64,000 bases of DNA from Pseudomonas fluorescens (GTDB taxonomy: Bacteria > Pseudomonadota > Gammaproteobacteria > Pseudomonadales > Pseudomonadaceae): assembly GCF_902497775.2 (NCBI RefSeq), contig NZ_OZ024668.1, positions 2,193,826-2,257,825 of the forward strand, given 5' to 3'. The notes under the pieces were generated by a model that worked only from the letters and a program-made list of their open reading frames with translations, did not search any database and was not told the DNA's origin. Below, in pieces: positions 57,837 through 64,000 of this stretch (positions are counted from its first letter, which is position 1; each line of letters begins with the position of its first letter). The translations under genes and the position numbers were made by a program.

Positions 57837-60800
57837 ATGGCATCGCGCTCCCTTGGCACACTGACTCTCGATTTGATAGCTAGAATTGGCGGCTTTCAAG
57901 AGGGAATGAATAGAGCGTCGAGATCTGTAGCAAGCACCGGGGCGGCCGCTGACGCTGCTGCATCGCGCATAAACGCTCTTCAAGGGCAGTTCCTTTCGCT
58001 GTCCGCAGTCGCTTCGCGTATTGCAGGCCCGCTCGCTGCAGCTTTCAGTGTGACTGCCGTGCACAGCGCAACGGAGGCATATAGTACGCTCACGAACCGA
58101 CTAAAGTTGGTGACAGACAACTCCACCGAGTTGGCAGCTGCGCAGAAAGCGGTTTTCGGCATTGCTCAAGATTCTGCCCAGCCCTTGGCGGCCACTGCCG
58201 AGCTATATCAGCGCATCGCCACCAACCAGGACGCGTTGAAGTTGTCCGGTGAGGGTGTTGCCGGAATCGTCGGGACCATCAGCAAGACGCTGGCTATCTC
58301 CGGGTCATCGGCGGAGAGCGCAAACGCAGCCCTCATCCAGCTCGGCCAAGCATTTGCGTCGGGCGTACTTCGCGGCGAAGAACTTAACTCCGTGATGGAG
58401 CAGGCTCCGGCGCTTTCCCAGGCCATTGCGGCCGGCATGGGGAAAACCGTTGGCGAATTGCGAGCGATGGGTGCTGCTGGCGAGCTCACCGCTCAGGCGG
58501 TGGTCAAGGCCTTGCAAAGCCAGTCGGGCGCGGTTGATGCACTGTTCGCCAAGACCGCAACCACAATTGGGAACAGCTTCACCAAGATCAGCAACTCGCT
58601 CACGCATTTCATTGGCGAACTTGACCAGGCTACCGGGGCAAGTTCCAGGGTCTCAGCGGAGTTTGTTGGCCTCTCGAAAGCGATCGACAATAGCCTTCCG
58701 GCGGTCATGAGCTCGATAACGAAGGAGTCGAATACCCTATCCCAAGTATTGACCACGGGGCTGTTTGTTGCGCTTGGCCGAGTGGCTGGTGGGTACGCCC
58801 AGCAGGCGGGGGCGGCTCTGTATTCGGCCTCTGCAAGTAAAGCAGCCCTTGCTGCTGCAGCGGACACTGCCAAGAAGGATCTATGGGCCGCGCAGGCGAA
58901 GCAAATCGATGCCAAGGCGCTCATGGAGCGTGCCGCGCTGGAAATCAAGGCGGCAGAAGGCAAGGTTGCATCGGATCGGGCGCGTCAAATCTCCGAACTT
59001 GCCAACCTCAAAGCGACACAATCTGCACTGGTTGCTGAGCGACAGCTTGAGCAGCAGCGCCTAGCTGCACAGATCACCGATGTGGGGCGTACAAAGTCCC
59101 TCACCCGGCTGGCAGAACTGCGGCAAGCTGAAGTTGCCATGCTAAAAAGCGTTGAGAAGGCCGAGCGAGCCCTGGCCGCAACCACGACGGCGGCCTCCGC
59201 GCAAATTCGGCAGGCCTATGCGATGCGGACGGCAGCTGTTACTGCCTACGGGGAAACCACCGCGGTTGCGAACGCTCTAGCAGCCACCTCCAGGGCCGCT
59301 GATTCCGCCGCTGCATCGGCCACCGTTGCCGGCCGCGCTTTTGGTGCTCTGGCGAATGCTGGCCGCGGGTTATTGGCTTTGATGGGCGGTCCTGTGGGGT
59401 TGCTGTTTATTTCTGGGGCTGTAGCGCTTTCGTTTGTCGACTTCAGAAGCAGTAGCGATAAAGCGAAAGAGGGGCTTGAGCAACTTCGCGGCCCAATGGA
59501 CGACGTAATCGCGCGCTTCAAGGCGATGACCGAAGAGCAAAGAGCTGGTGCCCTGGTGCGCTGGGGAGAGGCTCAGGCGGAGGCAGTGAAAGCTGCAAAA
59601 GAAGAGCTCGACTCCCTTCAGGCTACTTTGAAAAAGGGCGTGCTTGGCTCGGATTCGCTTTCACTACCTTCTCGCATTGCAGGCTCTAGCAATGCGCAGA
59701 CAATTCAGCGCGCCAAGGATTACAAAGACCTGAGCGATCAACTCCAGGAGGTCGCAAAAAACGGCGGCTCCATGATTCCTGTTCTTGAGAAGGCAGGGAA
59801 AATCCCTGGCGTTTCGCCGACACTCCTCAACGACCTGAAAAAGTCTGCTGAAGGGTGGTCGAACCAGGACCAGGCAGCAAAGGAAGCTACAGCGCGCCTT
59901 GCCCAGCTTAGCGCCGCGCAAGAGAAAAGCTCGGTGGCCACTTCTGCCGCAGCAACCGCTACATCCAGCCTCACCGCAGCCGGCCAGAAGTACCTGCAGA
60001 CGATTCAACAAAAGCTCGTAAAGCTTCAAGACAACAACGATGCGGTCAAGGAGGCCAATCGTTTCATTTCTGAGCACAAGGATCTGTCCGAAGCTGACCG
60101 GATTGCGATCCTGTCCGCGGCACATGCTTCAAAGGCTCAGGATGAGGCTAACAAGGCGGCGACCAAGTCGACCCGAGAGCACGCCTCAGAAATGAAGTCG
60201 CTCAAGAAGACGTTCGCGGACGCTGAGGAAAATTATCAGCGCCAGATCGAGCTGATGAACACCTCGACCGATAAGCGCAAAAATGCAACCGAAGTCGAAA
60301 AGCTGGCCTTCGAGGTTGCGAGCGGCAAGTATGAAAATCTGAATTCGCTGCAGAAAAAATCGCTGGAAGGGTATGCGGCCGAGCTCGACGCCAAGAAGAC
60401 ACTGCTCAAGGCTGACCAGGACGCCAAGCGCTTAGCTGCTTTGGACTTCAACCTCAAGGAAGAAAACCGTACTGCGAAGGATGGCTTCGATCAGGAGCTT
60501 GCAGGTGCGGGTCGGGGCGAGAAGTACCGTGAGCGCTTCCGGGAAATGCTCAGCATCGAGCAGGATTTCAACAAGCAGCGCCGCGAGATGTACAAGGAGT
60601 ACAAAGAGGCAGAGATTGCCGGCGACCCGGACGCTGAAGCGAACTACAAGAAAGAAACCGCTCTATTGAGCGATGCGCTGGCTACTCGGTTGTCCTTGCA
60701 GGTGGACTACTACAGCCGGCTGGACGAGGCCCAATCCAACTGGATGGATGGTGTCAGCGATGCCTGGCAGAACTTCGTTGATTACGCCCAGGACTACTCG

Positions 60801-61517
60801 GTGCAGGCTGCTGATGCAACAGCCTCAGTGCTGGGTAGCGCCAGGAGCGAGCTCAGTTCGTTCATGTCCGACGTAGCTACCGGGTCGAAGGATGCCGGGG
60901 ATGCACTGATGGACATGGTTACCGGGTTCGCCAAGGCAACTGTCGGCGCACTGACGGACATGGCTGCCCAGTGGCTGGTGTACCAGGCCGTGCAGCTGAT
61001 GGTCGGCAAAGCTACACAGTCCTCTGCTGGCTTGGCTCTGGTGGCGCATGCGCAGGCAGCTTCGTTCCAGGCTCAGCTGGCGGCATACGCCTCGACTGCC
61101 GCAATCCCGATGATTGGCCCTGCTGCTGCGCCGGCTGCTGCTGCAACTGCGGCAATGGCTACTGCACCAATGGTGGCCGGAGTTGCATCAACCGCGCTGA
61201 TGGGTATGGCTCACAGCGGCATTGACAGCATCCCGCGTGAGGGCACCTGGCTGCTCGATGGCGGCGAGCGCGTGCTCAACCCCAATCAGAACCGCGACCT
61301 GACCCAGTATCTGCGTAATGCGGGCGATGCGGGCAGGGGTATGAACACCGGGTTACCGCCCATCAAGGTCGATGTAGTTGTCCAGGTTCCGCCCGGAACG
61401 TCGGCGGACGATTCGAAGCGTATCGGTGATTCGGTCGGCGCAGCTCTGGACCAGAAGATCGAGGATGCGCTTTACCGCGCGACCCAGCAGGGCGGGATCC
61501 TGTGGAGGAGAACATGA
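57837..61517 (+). CDS. Tape measure protein
   Basis: A 1226-residue protein, the longest of the phage tail genes. N-terminal tape-measure domain (STLTNRLKLVTDNSTEL, FASGVLRGEELNSVMEQAPALSQAIAAGMGKTVGELR about 150-225), a long Ala/Lys/Glu-rich helical body, hydrophobic helices (about 500-530 and in the 1020-1110 region), and a lambda-type C-terminal domain (HSGIDSIPREGTWLLDGGERVLN). The length should set the tail length. AGGAGG stands 5 bases before ATG 57837. Confidence 0.94.
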   Translation: MASRSLGTLTLDLIARIGGFQEGMNRASRSVASTGAAADAAASRINALQGQFLSLSAVASRIAGPLAAAFSVTAVHSATEAYSTLTNRLKLVTDNSTELAAAQKAVFGIAQDSAQPLAATAELYQRIATNQDALKLSGEGVAGIVGTISKTLAISGSSAESANAALIQLGQAFASGVLRGEELNSVMEQAPALSQAIAAGMGKTVGELRAMGAAGELTAQAVVKALQSQSGAVDALFAKTATTIGNSFTKISNSLTHFIGELDQATGASSRVSAEFVGLSKAIDNSLPAVMSSITKESNTLSQVLTTGLFVALGRVAGGYAQQAGAALYSASASKAALAAAADTAKKDLWAAQAKQIDAKALMERAALEIKAAEGKVASDRARQISELANLKATQSALVAERQLEQQRLAAQITDVGRTKSLTRLAELRQAEVAMLKSVEKAERALAATTTAASAQIRQAYAMRTAAVTAYGETTAVANALAATSRAADSAAASATVAGRAFGALANAGRGLLALMGGPVGLLFISGAVALSFVDFRSSSDKAKEGLEQLRGPMDDVIARFKAMTEEQRAGALVRWGEAQAEAVKAAKEELDSLQATLKKGVLGSDSLSLPSRIAGSSNAQTIQRAKDYKDLSDQLQEVAKNGGSMIPVLEKAGKIPGVSPTLLNDLKKSAEGWSNQDQAAKEATARLAQLSAAQEKSSVATSAAATATSSLTAAGQKYLQTIQQKLVKLQDNNDAVKEANRFISEHKDLSEADRIAILSAAHASKAQDEANKAATKSTREHASEMKSLKKTFADAEENYQRQIELMNTSTDKRKNATEVEKLAFEVASGKYENLNSLQKKSLEGYAAELDAKKTLLKADQDAKRLAALDFNLKEENRTAKDGFDQELAGAGRGEKYRERFREMLSIEQDFNKQRREMYKEYKEAEIAGDPDAEANYKKETALLSDALATRLSLQVDYYSRLDEAQSNWMDGVSDAWQNFVDYAQDYSVQAADATASVLGSARSELSSFMSDVATGSKDAGDALMDMVTGFAKATVGALTDMAAQWLVYQAVQLMVGKATQSSAGLALVAHAQAASFQAQLAAYASTAAIPMIGPAAAPAAAATAAMATAPMVAGVASTALMGMAHSGIDSIPREGTWLLDGGERVLNPNQNRDLTQYLRNAGDAGRGMNTGLPPIKVDVVVQVPPGTSADDSKRIGDSVGAALDQKIEDALYRATQQGGILWRRT

Positions 61518-61861
61518 CCGAGGTATTTAGCTTTTGCACCCGAGTGGGTGCCTCGGGCGAGATCAAGCAGCGTACCTGGGAGAACGACTTCGGTGATGGC
61601 TACACCCAGTCGGGCGGCACGGGTATCAACACCAAGTCCGAAGACTGGGATCACCAGATGACCGGCGGCCTTGAACCAGGCGATGAGTTACGGCAGGTCC
61701 GTGACTTCCTTGATCGCCATGAGGGCTACCGGTCATTCCTCTGGATTCCGCCCGGCGGTACCCAGGGGAGATACAAGGTCAACGGTTACAAACTCGACCC
61801 GAAAGGCGCCGGCCTGTTCACGCTCAGCTTCAAGATGAAGCAGGTATTCACCCCTTACTGA
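61514..61861 (+). CDS. Minor tail protein M-like
   Basis: A 115-residue protein of the lambda gpM class: MTEVFSFCTRVGASGEIKQR, FGDGYTQSGGTGIN, then FLDRHEGYRSFLWIPPGG and FTLSFKMKQVF. ATG 61514 overlaps the tape measure stop. It belongs to the tail tip. Confidence 0.86.
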   Translation: MTEVFSFCTRVGASGEIKQRTWENDFGDGYTQSGGTGINTKSEDWDHQMTGGLEPGDELRQVRDFLDRHEGYRSFLWIPPGGTQGRYKVNGYKLDPKGAGLFTLSFKMKQVFTPY

Positions 61862-61875
61862 TTCAGAGGTTCAAC

Positions 61876-62025
61876 ATGAAAAATGAAGCTGCATCGAAGC
61901 CTGTACCGGTTGATCGTCCGTTTGTATCTATGCCTAGTTTGGAGTACCAGATCAAAAAGACGGAGAGGCCAACGGACGGGGTCTGCCCCGCATGCGGCAG
62001 GGCAGACAAACCACCGTCAGCCTAG
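61876..62025 (+). CDS. Small phage protein (49 aa)
   Basis: MKNEAASKPVPVDRPFVSMP and a C-terminal CPACGRADK knuckle. AGAGG precedes ATG 61876 at good distance. The stop overlaps the 3' end of the convergent small gene. Seen at this spot in Pseudomonas phages as I recall; function unknown. Confidence 0.58.
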   Translation: MKNEAASKPVPVDRPFVSMPSLEYQIKKTERPTDGVCPACGRADKPPSA

Positions 62026-62247
62026 GATTTTGGCAAGATCCCTGATCTTTTGGCTGTTCCCACCAATCCGGCCGGGCGGCTGCATTTTTGATGATTCTGC
62101 AAGTGCATGGGTGATTGCCTCATGAGCTGAGTCATACCCCTGGTTTTCTTGGATGTGCTTCAGAAGTCCGATCACCAGGCATTGCAAAGTAGCAATCTCC
62201 TCGGTGTGGTTGTTGATTGCCTGTACCAACTGCTGCTCATTGTTCAT
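62017..62247 (-). CDS. Small minus-strand protein inside the tail operon (76 aa)
   Basis: MNNEQQLVQAINNHTEEIATLQ and VIGLLKHIQENQGYDSAHEA; a helical, soluble protein. GGA stands about nine bases before ATG 62247. It is transcribed against the late operon, and its 3' end overlaps the 49-residue gene by nine bases. An inserted module or a counter-transcribed regulator is possible. Its reality is uncertain but the start context and the lack of an overlapping gene over most of its length favour it. Confidence 0.55.
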   Translation of the reverse strand: MNNEQQLVQAINNHTEEIATLQCLVIGLLKHIQENQGYDSAHEAITHALAESSKMQPPGRIGGNSQKIRDLAKILG

Positions 62248-62406
62248 TCGTAAATTCCGTTTAAATAGAAAGGCGCGTCACTTAGCAATTTCGCCCCTGG
62301 AGGCTGTATTGCCCGGCCATGGCGAGGCACAACGCTACTACTACAAATTCCAGCCCCGTTACTGGCTTTTCATCCACGCTGGATGTCTGCCCAGTCACTT
62401 TATGAG

Positions 62407-62430
62407 CCCCGCCTATAGCGGGGTTTCTTC
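62407..62430 (+). terminator. Terminator-like hairpin before the minor tail L gene
   Basis: CCCCGC-ctata-GCGGGG (62407-62423) then TTTCTTCTTT. Closes the inserted small-gene module at 61876-62247. Confidence 0.7.
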
Positions 62431-62443
62431 TTTCTGAGGCCCC

Positions 62444-63145
62444 ATGAACTTCAACACCGACATCCAAAAGCTTGAGCCGGGCAACCAGATCCGGCTGTTC
62501 GAGGTGGACGCTACGCGCCTGGGCGGCAACCTGATGCGCTTCCACGGCCATGCCCAGGAAGGCGACATCATCTGGCAGGGCAACCTCTACTCGCCGCAAC
62601 AGCTCGACGCAGAGGGCTTCGACATCCGCGGCGATGGCAGGCCGGCCAGCCCAACGCTACAGCTGGCCAACGAGATCGATGGTGTGCGCGGCGCGGTGAC
62701 CGCGCTGTGCCTGCACCTGAAGGACCTGGCCGGTGCGAAGGTGAAAGTGATCGAGACCTTTCGGCACTTCCTGGACGCCGCCAACTTCCCCGATGGCAAC
62801 CCTGACGCCTCGAACCAGGCCCGGGAAAACCTCTGGTACATCGAGCAGAAGACCGACGAAGACCGCGAGCAGGTGACGTTTCAGCTCTCCAGCCCGCTGG
62901 ACCTGGGCGGCCAGATGCTGCCCAGCCAGCAGATCACCAAGCTCTGCCGCTGGGCCTGCCGTGGGCAGTACCGGCAGGAGGCCTGCGCCTATACCGGGTC
63001 GGCCATGTTCACCAAGAAGGACGAGCCCACCGATAATCCGGCGCTCGATCGTTGCGGCGGCCGCCGGAAAAGCTGCAAGGCCCGGGGCAATACCCGGCGC
63101 TTTGGCGGCTCCATGGGCGCCAGTCTCATTGCCAGTTCGAGGTAA
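62444..63145 (+). CDS. Minor tail protein L-like
   Basis: A 233-residue protein of the lambda gpL class: FNTDIQKLEPGNQIRLFEVDATRLGG at the start, FRHFLDAANFPDGNPDA in the middle. The C-terminal cysteines (LCRWACRGQYRQEACAYTG, DRCGGRRKSCKARG) correspond to the Fe-S cluster ligands described for lambda gpL. It is part of the tail tip complex and precedes gpK by three bases. Confidence 0.9.
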   Translation: MNFNTDIQKLEPGNQIRLFEVDATRLGGNLMRFHGHAQEGDIIWQGNLYSPQQLDAEGFDIRGDGRPASPTLQLANEIDGVRGAVTALCLHLKDLAGAKVKVIETFRHFLDAANFPDGNPDASNQARENLWYIEQKTDEDREQVTFQLSSPLDLGGQMLPSQQITKLCRWACRGQYRQEACAYTGSAMFTKKDEPTDNPALDRCGGRRKSCKARGNTRRFGGSMGASLIASSR

Positions 63146-63148
63146 CCC

Positions 63149-63931
63149 ATGCGCATCAACCAACAGCTGCAGGCCGCGATCCGCGAGCATGCCGAGCGCG
63201 AACACCCGGCCGAGGCCTGCGGCGTACTGATCAAAACCGACCAGGGCCGCGAATACGTGCCGTGCCGGAACCTGGCCAGGACGCCGCGCGACCACTTCAC
63301 CTTGCACCACGAGGATCTGGCCCAGGCCGAGGACCGCGGCGAACTGCTGGCGATCATCCACAGCCACCCGGACGCCGCACCGACGCCTAGCATGGCCGAC
63401 CGTGTCAGTTGCGAGTTGCACGAGGTGCCCTGGGGCATCGTGGGCTGGCCAGGCGGCGATATGGAATGGTTCAAGCCCTCGGGTTACCAGGCTCCGCTGC
63501 TGGGCCGCGAGTTCGCCCATGGCCTGCTCGATTGCTGGGGCGCCTGCCGCGATTGGTACGCCCGTGAGGCTGGCCTGCAGCTGCCGAACTTCGAGCGCCA
63601 GGATCTGTGGTGGGAAGACCCGGACGGGGCAAGCCTCTACGAGGACAATTTTACTAGCGCCGGCTTCTACCAGGTCGACACGCCCAAGCGCGGCGACATG
63701 CTGGTGTTCATGGTCCCGTCCCCGGGCAGGCCGTGCTACCACCCGAACCATGCAGCCATCTACCTGGGCGACGAGCCGGCGCTGGTCAGCGAGGACGCGC
63801 CGACACTGGGCGGCAGCGGCCCATTCATCTACCACCACATGGCCGGCCGCTCTTCCTCCCGCGACATCTACGGTTGGTCGATGGCCAACCGCTGCCGTCT
63901 GGTGCTGCGCCACAAGGACTATCGCCCATGA
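63149..63931 (+). CDS. Tail tip protein K-like (JAMM protease plus NlpC/P60)
   Basis: A 260-residue fusion: N-terminal Mov34/JAMM metalloprotease (EHPAEACGVL, HSHPDAAPTPSMAD matching HxHPx7SxxD) and C-terminal NlpC/P60 peptidase (Cys in HGLLDCWGACRDWY, His in NHAAIYLGD). Lambda gpK has the same composition and acts in tail tip assembly, perhaps also cell wall cutting. The stop overlaps the next start (ATG 63928). Confidence 0.93.
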   Translation: MRINQQLQAAIREHAEREHPAEACGVLIKTDQGREYVPCRNLARTPRDHFTLHHEDLAQAEDRGELLAIIHSHPDAAPTPSMADRVSCELHEVPWGIVGWPGGDMEWFKPSGYQAPLLGREFAHGLLDCWGACRDWYAREAGLQLPNFERQDLWWEDPDGASLYEDNFTSAGFYQVDTPKRGDMLVFMVPSPGRPCYHPNHAAIYLGDEPALVSEDAPTLGGSGPFIYHHMAGRSSSRDIYGWSMANRCRLVLRHKDYRP

Positions 63932-64000
63932 AACGGACCATCAAGCTTTACGGGGTGCTGCGCAAGAACTTCGGCCGTGAGTACATCCTCGATGTGCACA
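63928..64000 (+). CDS. Tail assembly protein I-like (partial)
   Basis: Only the first 24 codons are present (MKRTIKLYGVLRKNFGREYI), with the pattern of lambda gpI-type tail assembly proteins and overlap with the gpK stop. It runs off the right edge; gpJ would follow. Confidence 0.75.
   Translation, partial: MKRTIKLYGVLRKNFGREYILDVH

Overview
The window is Pseudomonas chromosome, most likely of the P. putida/fluorescens type. Supporting signs are GC-rich codon use, a cobW-cobN-chelatase cluster, a complete fapABCDEF functional-amyloid operon, and a paired REP element near 23.85 kb with the tgtaggagcgggcttgcccc core common in P. putida. It has two parts: host genome (1 to about 25.5 kb) and most of a lambda/HK97-like siphovirus prophage (about 25.5 kb to the right edge, where the tail genes run off).

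Host part. A 3' scrap of cobW, cobN and a chelatase AAA+ gene come first. The AAA+ gene appears to be joined to a downstream VWA frame by a programmed -1 frameshift: an A AAA AAG slippery heptamer, then a 6-nt spacer, then a perfect 7-bp stem. Next are a small conserved gene, a sigma54-dependent activator, and the convergent fap operon on the minus strand. A good -24/-12 element lies upstream of fapA, so the activator is a plausible regulator of the amyloid operon. FapC has a very long linker built of two 8-residue tandem repeats. Then come an NadR-like kinase and PnuC (nicotinamide riboside salvage), an exported cysteine-containing protein with an inverted, decayed relative of its C-terminus next to it, a Cache chemoreceptor, uppP, DUF1294 and MmcQ/YjbR proteins, a LysR regulator, azoR, an alpha/beta hydrolase, an MFS transporter and an ABC-F ATPase.

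Prophage part. A tyrosine integrase lies about 70 bp upstream of the ABC-F start codon. A leftward (minus) early region of small genes follows (26.5-31.7 kb), with a lone forward membrane gene and a C5 cytosine methylase. From 31.6 to 35.9 kb there is a mosaic of small modules of alternating orientation, separated by a recurrent hairpin and by a duplicated divergent spacer; these look like morons, including a DUF3224 protein and a lipoprotein. The immunity region (35.9-40.2 kb) has a ParB-like gene with a large palindrome in its leader, a LuxR-type HTH protein, a CI/LexA-like repressor, a Cro-like gene and six spaced operators around two matching promoters. The rightward part carries a replication gene broken by a one-base frameshift, dnaB, YbcO-like and VRR-NUC nucleases, a second tyrosine recombinase, and a late promoter followed by a terminator in the style of Q-dependent antitermination. 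It continues with holin, HNH, terminase, portal, protease, capsid, connectors, tail tube, G/GT chaperones with a second -1 frameshift, an AT-richer moron, tape measure and tail-tip genes L, K and I.

All family names are from reading the translations; no database search was possible.
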